Shown here piece after piece: positions 54,006 to 62,672 of a DNA stretch of 64,000 nt. The notes beneath the pieces were generated by a model that saw nothing but the letters and a program-made list of their open reading frames with translations, ran no database searches and was not told the DNA's origin. Numbering within the stretch: the stretch's first letter is position 1; every line of letters begins with the position of its first letter. The stretch lies in the NCBI RefSeq assembly GCF_947087965.1, contig NZ_CAMUES010000004.1, positions 1 through 64,000 on the forward strand. The letters run 5' to 3'. Source of the stretch: an uncultured Mobiluncus sp. (lineage in GTDB: Bacteria; Actinomycetota; Actinomycetes; Actinomycetales; Actinomycetaceae). The position numbers and the translations under genes were made by a program.

Positions 54006-54626
54006 TTAGAGCCTGCCGACCAACACAACCTGAATCTTGTCCAGGCCGTCTTTGGGCACAATCATGTCGATATTCAAGACGCGCTGCACCTCGCGCGCTT
54101 CCGCCTCGCGGTCGGAGGGGTAATAGATGGTGTTTACTGCGGGTTTGGTGCCCTGGAAGTTATCGGCAGACACTTTCGTAAAGCCATCCGCTGCCACTTT
54201 GTCCTTGATTTTTGCAGCCAGTCCGTTGATTCCCGAAGCGTTCAAGACACTCACGTTGATACTTTTATCGGCAGAAGGCGGCTCGGGCGTTTTTTCCGCA
54301 GCGGGCGGGGTGCTTTGGGTCGGTTCCTCGCTGGGTTCGACACTTTCTGTGGGTTCTTCGCCGGGTTTTTCGGTTTCAGAAGGGCTCGGGGTCGCCGCGG
54401 TGTTTGGGGTTTGGCTCATCTGTGGCTTATTCGCCGCATCGTTGGCAGTTGAGGGGTGCGACCCTATCAGGAGCAGCATGGCCCATGCCAACAAGGGCGC
54501 GGCAATAATCACGATGACAAAAGGCAAAAAGCCGTGCCACCAGGGCTGACCAGGCCGGTGCGCGCCCTGGGGCAAGTTTTTCCCAATCCGGTCGAATTCA
54601 TCCTCGGGGTATCGTGCTTCATCCAC
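54006..54626 (-). CDS. LytR C-terminal domain protein
   Basis: A 206-residue envelope protein: a short cytoplasmic segment, one membrane helix (about 31-55: GFLPFVIVIIAAPLLAWAMLLLI), a Pro/Glu/Ser/Thr-rich spacer (about 60-118), and a LytR_C domain (INVSVLNASGINGLAAKIKDKVAADGFTKV ... VLVGRL). LytR_C domains stand alone or at the end of LCP ligases that join glycopolymers to peptidoglycan. Here the LCP catalytic domain is absent, so it may assist cell-wall assembly. It lies between ung and groEL; its transcription relation to them is unclear. Confidence 0.82.
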   Translation of the reverse strand: MDEARYPEDEFDRIGKNLPQGAHRPGQPWWHGFLPFVIVIIAAPLLAWAMLLLIGSHPSTANDAANKPQMSQTPNTAATPSPSETEKPGEEPTESVEPSEEPTQSTPPAAEKTPEPPSADKSINVSVLNASGINGLAAKIKDKVAADGFTKVSADNFQGTKPAVNTIYYPSDREAEAREVQRVLNIDMIVPKDGLDKIQVVLVGRL

Positions 54627-54718
54627 GTGTCCAGCTTACGGATTGCATCAGTTTTCGGGCTGTTCCCACGCCGTTAACCCAGCGGAAAAGTTACGCAAAC
54701 GCGTCGTTAACCGATCAC

Positions 54719-55417
54719 TCACGGCAGGCGCCAATCCACCGGCTGACCGCCTTGGGCCACCAACAATTCATTGGCTCGTGAAAAGGGACGGGAACCAAAG
54801 AATCCTCGTGAAGCTGAGAGCGGGGAGGGATGAACCGATTCGAGGTATGGAACGCGGGGCATAAACTCTTTGGTCTTGCGCGCATCGGCACCCCACAAAA
54901 TCGCGACCAGCGGCAGCCCTTGCGCGGCGTGATGTTTAGCGAGTTGACGGATAGCGAACTCGGTAATAGCTTCCCAGCCTCGGCCCCGATGGGAGGCAGG
55001 TTTCCCCGGTTGTACGGTCAAAGCTCGGTTTAGCAGCATGACTCCCTGATTTGCCCAGGGTCGCAAGTCTCCCGAAGTCGGCAGGGGCAGGCCTAAATCC
55101 TGGTGCAGTTCCTTAAAAATATTAACCAGCGAACGCGGAATTTCTGTACCGGGCATTACAGAAAATGATAGTCCCATGGCGTGCCCCGGGGTGGGATAGG
55201 GGTCTTGGCCCACAATCAGGACTTTCACCCGCTCCAAAGGGTACTGAAAGGCGTGAAATACATTCTCTCCAGCCGGAAAGTATCCCCGTCCCGCCGCCAA
55301 TTCGGCACGCAGGAAATCTCCCATGGCGTGAATCTGGTCCTCGACCGGAGCCATAGTTTGCGCCCAGTCCGGGGACATAATCCGTTCCAGTCCGCCTCGG
55401 TTCTCGCCTGTGTTCAT
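54719..55417 (-). CDS. ung: Uracil-DNA glycosylase
   Basis: Family 1 UDG (232 residues) that removes uracil from DNA. Motif A GQDPYPTPGHAMGLSFS with the catalytic Asp and motif B HPSPLSASRGF with the catalytic His are intact. It starts nine bases after the nadC stop, with GGGAG five bases before the ATG, making it the last gene of the nadA-nadB-nadC operon. The alternative GTG start six bases earlier is less likely. Confidence 0.94.
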   Translation of the reverse strand: MNTGENRGGLERIMSPDWAQTMAPVEDQIHAMGDFLRAELAAGRGYFPAGENVFHAFQYPLERVKVLIVGQDPYPTPGHAMGLSFSVMPGTEIPRSLVNIFKELHQDLGLPLPTSGDLRPWANQGVMLLNRALTVQPGKPASHRGRGWEAITEFAIRQLAKHHAAQGLPLVAILWGADARKTKEFMPRVPYLESVHPSPLSASRGFFGSRPFSRANELLVAQGGQPVDWRLP

Positions 55418-55426
55418 GGCCACTCC

Positions 55427-56344
55427 CTACATGTCCAGGGCCAAATCGAGAATGGGAGCGCTGTGCGTGAGGGCTCCCACAGAGATATAGTCCACCCCGC
55501 AGGCGGCCGTCACCGCCGCGTCACTCAGTGTCAAACCCCCGCTGGCCTCGGTTTTCACTCCGTGCGGGGCGGCGATTGCCACCGCTTTGGTCATGGTTTC
55601 CGGACTCATATTATCCAGCAAAATCAGCCCAACCCCGAGATTCGTCGCCTCCCGAACCTGTTCCAAAGTGTCGCATTCGACTTCCAGAGGAATCTGGGGG
55701 GTATGCGCTCGCACCGCCTGCACTGCTGCCGCCAACGAACCGGCTGCGGCGATGTGGTTGTCTTTGATGAGCGCCGCGTCCCCCAACCCCATCCGGTGAT
55801 TTTCTCCGCCGCCGCAGCGCACCGCGTACTTTTGCAGCACGCGCATTCCCGGAATCGTTTTGCGCGTGTCACGCACCCGTGCTTTTGTACCTGTCGTTCC
55901 ACTCTCTCCGGAGGCAGCAGCAATCGCATCCACATAAGCCGCCACCGCGGTCGCCACGCCGCTGAGCTGACTGGCCAGGTTCAACAGGGTCCTCTCGGCA
56001 GTTAGCATGGTCCTGGCACCGGCAGTAATCTCTAAAATGACGTCTCCTGGCTCGACTCGTTCCCCATCCTGGCGTCGCATCGTCACCCGCGGTGTCGGGG
56101 CGCCGCCCTTTTGCGCCAGCACGAAAGGCACCGCGGCAGCGAGGGGAACCCCCGCCAGACACCCCGGCGCGCGGGCGACCATCCGGGCTTGCACAGTGAG
56201 ATTGTCATCAAAAATGGCATCCGTGGTGACGTCTGGCCCGTAAGCCAAATCTTCGTCCAAAGTCGCCTCAATAAAGTCCGTGACCTGGTGGGAATCCAAC
56301 CTCGCGGTCGCTAAAGCGCTGGTGATTTCTGGGGGTAACATCAT
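55427..56344 (-). CDS. nadC: Nicotinate-nucleotide pyrophosphorylase (quinolinate phosphoribosyltransferase)
   Basis: Converts quinolinate and PRPP to nicotinate mononucleotide, the third step of de novo NAD synthesis. The 305-residue protein shows the family helix DLAYGPDVTTDAI, the substrate-site stretch DTRKTIPGMRVLQKYAVRCGGGENHRMGL and the C-terminal EASGGL and DYISVGALTHS motifs. The first of two adjacent ATG codons is used; AAGGAG lies six to nine bases upstream. A dispersed motif copy is inside at 55883-55902. Confidence 0.95.
   Translation of the reverse strand: MMLPPEITSALATARLDSHQVTDFIEATLDEDLAYGPDVTTDAIFDDNLTVQARMVARAPGCLAGVPLAAAVPFVLAQKGGAPTPRVTMRRQDGERVEPGDVILEITAGARTMLTAERTLLNLASQLSGVATAVAAYVDAIAAASGESGTTGTKARVRDTRKTIPGMRVLQKYAVRCGGGENHRMGLGDAALIKDNHIAAAGSLAAAVQAVRAHTPQIPLEVECDTLEQVREATNLGVGLILLDNMSPETMTKAVAIAAPHGVKTEASGGLTLSDAAVTAACGVDYISVGALTHSAPILDLALDM
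55883..55902 (-). repeat. Dispersed bipartite motif, copy 7
   Basis: Plus strand: TTTTGTACC, TGTC, GTTCCAC. It encodes SGTTGTK in NadC, a frame different from copies 1-5. Confidence 0.6.
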
Positions 56345-56382
56345 TTTTCTCTCCTTTTTCACTTCCGGCTCGCCCTGTGGGC

Positions 56383-57975
56383 TCACACCGGGGTCTCGCT
56401 GACTTCCAGGGAGATTCCGTCTGGGCCCAACTGCACGTCCAGGTGCCGGCGCCATTCCTCGCGGCGGTGCGGGAAATCCGTTCGTCGGTGGGTACCGCGG
56501 GATTCTTCTCTGGCCAAGGCCGGTGCCACCAGGGCTCGGGCTACCAGCGTGGCGTGGGGAGACAGTTTCTCCAGCTCAGTCTGAGCCCGCTGCAATCCGG
56601 CGTAATCGCGCAACACATAGACATCGCGGCTCATGATTTCCTGGATTTTTTCCAGTACCGTCGGCGCAATGACCACCGGTTGGGGAATCGTTGCGGGTTT
56701 CGCCACCGGGCGGCGCCGCAGCTGCGGCAGGTCCACTTCCGCCAGCTGCTTGGCGACTAAACTGCCCATGACCAGGGCTTCCGTCAGGGAATTTGAGGCC
56801 AGACGGTTTGCGCCCTGCACCCCGGTACACGCCACCTCCCCAATGGCATAGAGCCCCGCCACGTTCGTTTGACCGCTCATAGTGGCCGCAATTCCGCCGC
56901 AATAATAGTGGGCTCCGGGGCGGACCGGAATGGGCTCGGTAATGGGGTCTACCCCGCGGCTAGAAACCAGCTCATAGATGGTGGGGAACATTTCTTTCCA
57001 TTTCTGAGCCCCGAAACTGGTGGCATCCAGGTAGAGGTGATCCAAACCGTGAGCCACCATGTATTCCTGTTCTGCCGCCGAAACCACGTCACGCGGCGCC
57101 AGGTCCTCTTGTGGGTGAACTCCGCGCATGACCCGGTTGCCCTGCCCGTCCACCAGGAACGCGCCCTCCCCGCGCACCGCTTCGGACACGAGTACCCCCC
57201 GGTCGCCCTTAACTTTAACGGGCGGTACAAAAATGGTGGGGTGGAACTGCATGAATTCGAGGTCGCGACCGATGGCTCCGGCGCGCAGGGCTGCGGCCAA
57301 ACCGACTCCGTTGACGACTTCGGGGTTTGTGGTCGCATTCCACAGCTGGCCGATTCCGCCGGTGGCGAGGATGACCGCAAAAGCGGAAACGACCCCGAAT
57401 CCGCGCTGGGAATCTCGCACCGTGGCGCCACAGGCGCGGCCTTCTCCATCGACCAGGACATCGCACAACTCGCAGTCCTCCAGGACTTTCAGTTCACCTT
57501 GCCCGCCGGTGTTCCAGGTCGCGCCGTCCATAGCGGCGACATTTTTTGCCAGCGTAATCTCGATTTCATGGCCCGAAGCGTCCCCGTTGGAGTGCAGGAT
57601 GCGCCGCGCGGAATGCCCCCCTTCCAGGTGCAGGTCGATTTCCCCGGCGGCGTTGCGGTCGAAGCGTGCTCCGATACGCATCATCCACTGCAGGGCTCGG
57701 GGGGCTTCCTGAACCAGGGTGCGCACCGCCGTCTGGCTGCATAAGCCCGCCCCCGCCACGATGGTGTCTTCGTAGTGGGATTCGGGAGTGTCTTGCCGAT
57801 CCCAAACCGCAGCCAACCCCCCTTGTGCCCAGTCAGTAGAGCTTGCGGTCAGGTCGCTTTTCGTCACCAGTACGCAATCGACCCCGGCAAAAACCAGGTT
57901 GATGACGGCGCTCAAGCCCGCCGCTCCGGATCCGACTACCAGAACCGGGGTCGTCATTGTCCAGTTGACATCCAT
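56383..57975 (-). CDS. nadB: L-aspartate oxidase
   Basis: FAD enzyme (530 residues) oxidising aspartate to iminoaspartate, which NadA uses. The dinucleotide motif is VVGSGAAGLSAV, HRDIVPRDVV-type function is seen as EDLAPRDVV, and the substrate site region is LEGGHSARRILHSNGDASG. YYCGGIAATMSGQTNVAGLYAIGE and GANRLASNSLTEALV are the usual C-terminal FAD-domain motifs. It starts 18 bases after nadA. It can pass electrons to fumarate or oxygen, so it also works without air. Confidence 0.94.
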   Translation of the reverse strand: MDVNWTMTTPVLVVGSGAAGLSAVINLVFAGVDCVLVTKSDLTASSTDWAQGGLAAVWDRQDTPESHYEDTIVAGAGLCSQTAVRTLVQEAPRALQWMMRIGARFDRNAAGEIDLHLEGGHSARRILHSNGDASGHEIEITLAKNVAAMDGATWNTGGQGELKVLEDCELCDVLVDGEGRACGATVRDSQRGFGVVSAFAVILATGGIGQLWNATTNPEVVNGVGLAAALRAGAIGRDLEFMQFHPTIFVPPVKVKGDRGVLVSEAVRGEGAFLVDGQGNRVMRGVHPQEDLAPRDVVSAAEQEYMVAHGLDHLYLDATSFGAQKWKEMFPTIYELVSSRGVDPITEPIPVRPGAHYYCGGIAATMSGQTNVAGLYAIGEVACTGVQGANRLASNSLTEALVMGSLVAKQLAEVDLPQLRRRPVAKPATIPQPVVIAPTVLEKIQEIMSRDVYVLRDYAGLQRAQTELEKLSPHATLVARALVAPALAREESRGTHRRTDFPHRREEWRRHLDVQLGPDGISLEVSETPV

Positions 57976-57993
57976 GGGAGTGCGTTCCGGCGT

Positions 57994-58983
57994 CTAGTGC
58001 TGCTGGGGTGAGGCGGTGTTGCCGATGGCAATCATGCGCTGCACGCTGGCTCGGGCGCGCGCGGCGATATCTTCGTCCACAAAGACTTCGTCGCGGCCGT
58101 TTTCCAAGCAGCTGACTAAGTTTTCCAAAGTAGTTTGGTTCATATACGGGCAAGCCGCCTGGGGCATAACCGGTTCAAAAGTGACCTCTGGACTGACTTT
58201 GCGCAGCGGGTGAAGCATCCCAACCTCGGTGGCGACCAGCACTCGCGAACCTTTCGGAGCCTTTTTCGCCTCCGAGAGCATTCCGCCGGTCGAAAGCACT
58301 TTAACCTTTTCCGGGCTAAGTTTGCCGGCCTCTATGAGGTCAACAGCTGCCTGCGTACCGCCGCATTCGGGGTGAATGTAGACATCCGCGTCCCCCGCGG
58401 CGAGGATTCCTTGCATCAAAATGTCGGGGGTCATCGCGGCGTGGACATGGCAGGCCCCGTCCCAGGTCACCAGGTTTTTCCGGCCGGTCACGCGCCGCAC
58501 GTGCGCCCCCAGGTTGCGGTCGGGACAGAACAGAATCTCGGTTTGCGCCGGAATCGAGTTCACCACGTCAATAGCGTTGGCCGAGGTGCAGCAAACATCG
58601 GTTTCCGCTTTCACCGCGGCGGTGGTGTTCACGTAACTGACCACGACCGCGCCGGGGTGTGCGGCTTTCCACTCCCGCAGCTGTTCGGCAGTAATGCAAT
58701 CCGCCAGCGAACATCCCGCGGTCGCGTCAGGAATCAAAACGCGTTTTTGCGGGGAGAGAATCTTGGCGGTTTCCGCCATGAAGTGAACCCCGGCAAACAC
58801 AATGGTGCCCTGCGGGGCTTCGGCAGCCAAACGGGACAGAGCCAGGGAATCCCCGGTGAAATCCGCCACGTCTTGAACTTCACCGGATTGGTAGTTATGC
58901 GCCAAGATTACGGCATCTTTTTCCTGAGCCAGCTGGCGAATACGTTTTTGGAGGTCTTGAGTTTCTGTGGCGCTTCGAGTCAT
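57994..58983 (-). CDS. nadA: Quinolinate synthase A
   Basis: A 329-residue 4Fe-4S enzyme condensing iminoaspartate and dihydroxyacetone phosphate to quinolinate. The start region ILAHNYQSGEVQDVADFTGDSL, and cysteines in PDATAGCSLADC, TSAN-type CCTSANA, HPECGG and QAACPYMNQTT, are family signatures; three of the cysteines hold the cluster. It heads the nadA-nadB-nadC-ung operon. A TATAAT-like -10 sequence lies about 95 bases upstream. Confidence 0.95.
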   Translation of the reverse strand: MTRSATETQDLQKRIRQLAQEKDAVILAHNYQSGEVQDVADFTGDSLALSRLAAEAPQGTIVFAGVHFMAETAKILSPQKRVLIPDATAGCSLADCITAEQLREWKAAHPGAVVVSYVNTTAAVKAETDVCCTSANAIDVVNSIPAQTEILFCPDRNLGAHVRRVTGRKNLVTWDGACHVHAAMTPDILMQGILAAGDADVYIHPECGGTQAAVDLIEAGKLSPEKVKVLSTGGMLSEAKKAPKGSRVLVATEVGMLHPLRKVSPEVTFEPVMPQAACPYMNQTTLENLVSCLENGRDEVFVDEDIAARARASVQRMIAIGNTASPQQH

Positions 58984-59074
58984 GGTGATAGCTTTCCTTC
59001 CTCAAGTTTCCCGGACGGCTTGCCTGACAAAGCTCGCGATAATTCGAGTCACTTTCGTATTAACACTGCTTCCG

Positions 59075-59080
59075 ATTATA
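59075..59080 (-). promoter_or_regulatory. -10 element of the nadABC-ung operon promoter
   Basis: A perfect TATAAT on the minus strand in the AT-rich gap upstream of nadA. No convincing -35 box or repressor palindrome was seen. Confidence 0.4.
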
Positions 59081-59173
59081 GAACCCTTTAAAACCGGCTT
59101 TTTCACCGGGGAGGTTGCCCGGAAAAGAACTGGCTTTGTCGCGCGGGCAAATTTATGGGAAAATCGGAACACC

Positions 59174-59249
59174 GCCACTTTAGCTCAGTTGGTAGAGCAC
59201 CCGCCTTGTAAGCGGACGGTCAACAGTTCGAGTCTGTTAAGTGGCTCCA
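59174..59249 (+). tRNA. tRNA-Thr (anticodon TGT)
   Basis: A 76-base cloverleaf with acceptor stem GCCACTT/AAGTGGC, discriminator T, and encoded CCA. The anticodon loop CTTGTAA gives TGT for ACA codons. One C-A mismatch tops the anticodon stem. The T-loop is GTTCGAGTC. Confidence 0.93.
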
Positions 59250-59286
59250 CTCTGCCGGCCCCTCTGGGGTAACTCTCAGTGACACC

Positions 59287-60882
59287 TCAGACCAGGATGA
59301 AAGCTGCGGCCGCTAGCCCCAACAGCAGCATCCCCAGGATGAGACGGCGCAGCGGGGTGGGCAAGGTCGCCCGCAGCACTCTCCTGGCGCCAACCCGCAG
59401 CGGAGCGCTGAGCGGAATCCACCACGCCACCAGGAGCGCTACTCCGGACAGGACTTGTGCCATATACACCCTTTTTGGAACGATTGTTTCAAAGATGAGG
59501 ATGGTGTCGGGCAGTTCGGTGGGCAGAGTAACCGTGTTCCCACGCAGGATTTCCCCCGCCAGAAACAGTGCCGCCGCTACGATGACAGCAGCTGGTAGGG
59601 TGCTGGCCAAACCTTTGATGAACGCTCCGGGCAAGGAAAGAATTTTCCGGGTCGAACGCCAATGCCAGCCCGCCACCGCCGCTACCCAAAAGCCAATCAC
59701 CGCAATGATTCCCGATGCTGCCGGCTGCCACGGAACCCACGCCGTCCAGGCTAGTGCGCCGGCCAGCCCCAAGAAAGGCAGCATCCCCGGAACTGACTTA
59801 GCACCAGATTCATCCGCCACACCGCCGGCAGCGGCGTCTGGCTGGACAGCCGTTTGGGGATCCGGCAAAACCGCATCCCCCCAGGTGTCAGCCACACCCC
59901 CGGTTTCCTCCCCGGACCATTCCGGGGAGGATTCCACCCCGGCATCGGGATTCTCCACCCCCACCAGATTGTACCGACCATTCAACTCTTGGGGCATGAG
60001 CGCGGTGTATCCCGGTTCGTTCGGGATTGCCGGGGTCAGAAGGGCGGTCGCGGCGGTTTCCTCGTCGGTCGCGCCGGACTGGACGGCCTGGAGCAGTTCG
60101 GCAAAATCCGCGCTTCGCTGCGCCTGGGGAGCCAAAACCCGGCGAAAAACCTCGGCCAAGGGTGCCTCCAGGCCGGCCACATCCGGATTTCCGGCCAGCA
60201 CCCGCGAGACAATCACGGTTGGCGAGCCGGTTCCGAAGGGGGGCCGTCCGGTCAGGGTGAACAGCAGCAGTGCCGCTAAAGCCCACCAGTCGTCAGCAAA
60301 ATCCGCTTTCTGACCCTCGATGACCTCCGGTGAGATAAACCCTGGAGTTCCCACCACCAAGCCGGTTCGCGTCAGACCGCTGGTGTCTTCCAAAACGGAA
60401 GAAATCCCGAAATCAATCAAAACTGGACCATTCGGTCCAAGAATTACGTTGGCGGGTTTGATATCACGGTGGCAAATCCCGGACTCATGCACGGCTCGCA
60501 GGGTGGCGGCCAACATGGTCCCCAGTTCCAAAGCATCATCGCGCTGCCAAGCGCCGGAAACCCGCACGTCCTCAGCCAAGGTCGGACCAGGGACATATTC
60601 CGTAACGATAAAAGCATCGACCCCGTCGACTTCCAGATCCATCACGGCCGCGACCCCGGGGACATTGGCCCGTTTCAGAGCCAACGCCTCGGAGCGCAGA
60701 CGCTCCCGGGCATCCCCATCACGCTGCCCCAGGTCAGCGCCGGGAGCCAGCAGTTTAAACGCGACCGGATTACCGGCGCCGTCATGAGCCAGATAGACGG
60801 TGGCGGAAGCACCCGTCCCGAGCCGGCGCTCCAAAACGTACCCGCCTATTTCGGCACCCAATAACTCGGCGTTTGCGCTCAT
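59287..60882 (-). CDS. Transmembrane Ser/Thr protein kinase
   Basis: A 531-residue eukaryote-like kinase. The glycine loop GTGASATVY, Lys in VAFKLL, HRDIKPANV, IDFGIS and GTPGFISPE are all intact, so it should be active. After the kinase domain (about 10-265) comes an acidic, Gly/Pro-rich linker (about 280-370) and four membrane helices (about 375-520). There are no PASTA repeats or visible sensor domain. The ATG has TATACT seven bases upstream and no ribosome site, which suggests a leaderless mRNA. It is divergent from the MsmK-type ATPase gene. A weak copy of the dispersed motif lies at 59967-59986. Confidence 0.92.
   Translation of the reverse strand: MSANAELLGAEIGGYVLERRLGTGASATVYLAHDGAGNPVAFKLLAPGADLGQRDGDARERLRSEALALKRANVPGVAAVMDLEVDGVDAFIVTEYVPGPTLAEDVRVSGAWQRDDALELGTMLAATLRAVHESGICHRDIKPANVILGPNGPVLIDFGISSVLEDTSGLTRTGLVVGTPGFISPEVIEGQKADFADDWWALAALLLFTLTGRPPFGTGSPTVIVSRVLAGNPDVAGLEAPLAEVFRRVLAPQAQRSADFAELLQAVQSGATDEETAATALLTPAIPNEPGYTALMPQELNGRYNLVGVENPDAGVESSPEWSGEETGGVADTWGDAVLPDPQTAVQPDAAAGGVADESGAKSVPGMLPFLGLAGALAWTAWVPWQPAASGIIAVIGFWVAAVAGWHWRSTRKILSLPGAFIKGLASTLPAAVIVAAALFLAGEILRGNTVTLPTELPDTILIFETIVPKRVYMAQVLSGVALLVAWWIPLSAPLRVGARRVLRATLPTPLRRLILGMLLLGLAAAAFILV
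59967..59986 (-). repeat. Dispersed bipartite motif, divergent copy
   Basis: Plus strand: AGATTGTACC, GACC, ATTCAA. It keeps the TTGTACC arm and part of the second, in the third reading frame (ELNGRYN). Confidence 0.3.
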
Positions 60883-61111
60883 GTAAACGAGTATAGCCAA
60901 ACCCCGGCTTTGGCCCCCGATGCCGAATACCGGGGACGGGCCAGCGCACTTTCAACCTGCCAGCCCGCCCACCCACTCTTGTGCACAAAAACCTGAAAAG
61001 AGCGTGGAAATCTGGAATAATGGTCGGGTCAGCATCGTTGCTGACAAATTTCATATCCAGCCTTTACAACGGATCGTCCGGCGCGTACCTGCCGGTGAAG
61101 GGATTATTATT

Positions 61112-62230
61112 ATGGCAACTGTCACTTTTGACAAAGCAACACGTATCTATCCGGGCAACACTACCCCATCGGTGGATGAGCTCAACTTGGAAATTGCCGA
61201 CGGCGAATTCCTGGTTTTGGTCGGCCCCTCCGGCTGCGGTAAATCCACCTCGCTGCGGATGCTGGCAGGTTTGGAGGAAGTCAACTCCGGACGCATCCTG
61301 ATTGGCGACAAAGACGTCACGGATGTACAGCCCAAAGACCGCGATATTGCGATGGTGTTCCAAAACTACGCTCTGTACCCGCATATGACAGTGCGGGACA
61401 ATATGGGTTTTGCTCTGAAAATCGCGGGCACCCCGAAGGACGAAATCGCTAAGCGCGTAGAGGAGGCCGCCAAGGTTTTGGACTTGACCGAATACCTGGA
61501 TCGTAAGCCGAAGGCTCTGTCCGGTGGTCAGCGTCAGCGCGTCGCGATGGGCCGAGCTATCGTGCGTAAACCCCAAGTGTTCCTGATGGACGAACCGCTG
61601 TCGAACTTGGATGCGAAACTGCGTGTGCAAACCCGCACCCAGATTGCCTCCCTGCAGCGCAAACTGGGGGTTACCACCTTGTACGTGACCCACGACCAAA
61701 CCGAAGCCCTGACGATGGGCGACCGGATTGCCGTACTCAAGGACGGGATTTTGCAGCAGGTCGGTTCTCCAGATGAGCTCTATCAGCACCCCGAAAATGA
61801 CTTCGTGGCTGGCTTCATCGGATCACCTTCCATGAACTTGCGCAAGTTTAAGGTGGAAGGCGACAAGGCGGTGCTTTACGGCGCTTCCCTGCCGATTTCC
61901 GCAGAGCAGCGCAGCGCCCTGACTGAAGCTGACGGTGGCGAGGTCACGATTGGGTTCCGTCCTGAAGATTTGGAAATCACCACCGATACCGGCGATGGCG
62001 TGATGCCCATTGTGGTGGACATCATCGAAGAACTCGGTTCGGACGGCTACGTGTACGGCCACCTCGATGGTGCGGAACAAGGGACTTCCGGTTCAGTCAC
62101 GGAAGATCACCTGGTGGTGCGGGTACCTCCGCGTACTGCTCCGAAGCCGGGCAGCGTCATGAATGTGCGGATTACCCCAGGTCACCAGCACGTCTTTAGC
62201 GCCGCGACCGGCAAGCGCCTGCCCGACTAA
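61112..62230 (+). CDS. Sugar ABC transporter ATPase, MsmK/UgpC type
   Basis: A 372-residue ATPase of the MalK family that drives import by carbohydrate ABC transporters. Walker A is GPSGCGKST, the signature LSGGQRQRVAMGRA, Walker B VFLMDEPLSNLDAKLR, and the H-loop VTHDQ. The C-terminal TOBE domains (GFRPEDLEIT and after) are complete. No permease or binding protein is next to it; such orphan ATPases commonly serve several sugar transporters. The ATG follows GAAGGGA by nine bases. An upstream in-frame extension of 64 residues is not conserved in the family. Confidence 0.92.
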   Translation: MATVTFDKATRIYPGNTTPSVDELNLEIADGEFLVLVGPSGCGKSTSLRMLAGLEEVNSGRILIGDKDVTDVQPKDRDIAMVFQNYALYPHMTVRDNMGFALKIAGTPKDEIAKRVEEAAKVLDLTEYLDRKPKALSGGQRQRVAMGRAIVRKPQVFLMDEPLSNLDAKLRVQTRTQIASLQRKLGVTTLYVTHDQTEALTMGDRIAVLKDGILQQVGSPDELYQHPENDFVAGFIGSPSMNLRKFKVEGDKAVLYGASLPISAEQRSALTEADGGEVTIGFRPEDLEITTDTGDGVMPIVVDIIEELGSDGYVYGHLDGAEQGTSGSVTEDHLVVRVPPRTAPKPGSVMNVRITPGHQHVFSAATGKRLPD

Positions 62231-62237
62231 GTAACCC

Positions 62238-62318
62238 GCCGGGTTGCCGGGTCTGTGCATCAGGCTTAGGTGGGCCGGTCAATGCAAAAGGCCGGGTTGC
62301 CGTGTCTGCGCCTCAGGC
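62238..62318. repeat. 28-base imperfect direct repeat
   Basis: Both copies begin GCCGGGTTGCCG and end TCAGGC, with three or so differences, separated by 25 bases. It lies just after the MsmK-type ATPase gene. Confidence 0.6.
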
Positions 62319-62445
62319 CGGGTCACGTTTCGGCGAATAACGCAAACTCATCTGGGTGGTTCCCGCTAACTGGGCGGGAACCACCCGTGTATTTCCGCCT
62401 GAAATCTTCGCGCCTACCCTGGCCCGATTCGGATTTTCCTAACGA

Positions 62446-62672
62446 TTTACGCAACGGCCGGAAATGTTAAATTTAGTTGCCGTTTATGAGTGAAACATGT
62501 AAATTTGAAAATAGTTTTGCTGGTGGTTGGCAGTTTTCAGTGTCACCCCATCACAACTGTGAAAGCTATTTGAATAAACCCCCTCAACTGGCAGGTAATC
62601 AACACCACCAAAACCCAACCACCTGCCGGTTGAAACTGGGCGATTCTGGATTCCAGAATCGCCCAGTTTTTT
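62446..62672 (+). ncRNA. Candidate small RNA gene
   Basis: A possible promoter (TTTACG, 16 bases, TAAATT; 62446-62473) is followed by about 190 bases with an inverted repeat (CAACTGGCAGGT / ACCTGCCGGTTG, 62585-62632) and ends in a 17-bp terminator stem with a T-run. No long reading frame lies within. Only sequence layout supports it. Confidence 0.3.
62633..62672 (+). terminator. Strong Rho-independent terminator
   Basis: A 17-bp perfect stem around an ATT loop (CTGGGCGATTCTGG / CCAGAATCGCCCAG, with AAA/TTT at the base) followed by a T-run on the plus strand. It would stop transcription from the upstream ATPase gene or a small RNA, and shields the convergent regulator gene. Confidence 0.8.

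Noticed and set aside
56869..57744. Open frame on the plus strand opposite nadB
   Set aside because: Antisense to a canonical NadB with all motifs; no independent evidence for coding.
59279..60313. A 344-codon open frame on the plus strand opposite the Ser/Thr kinase gene
   Set aside because: Low-complexity Ser/Pro/Arg translation typical of antisense to a GC-rich gene; the opposite strand encodes an intact kinase.
62238..62318. Two 28-base repeats considered as a CRISPR array
   Set aside because: Only two imperfect copies with a 25-base spacer and no cas genes; better described as a short direct repeat.
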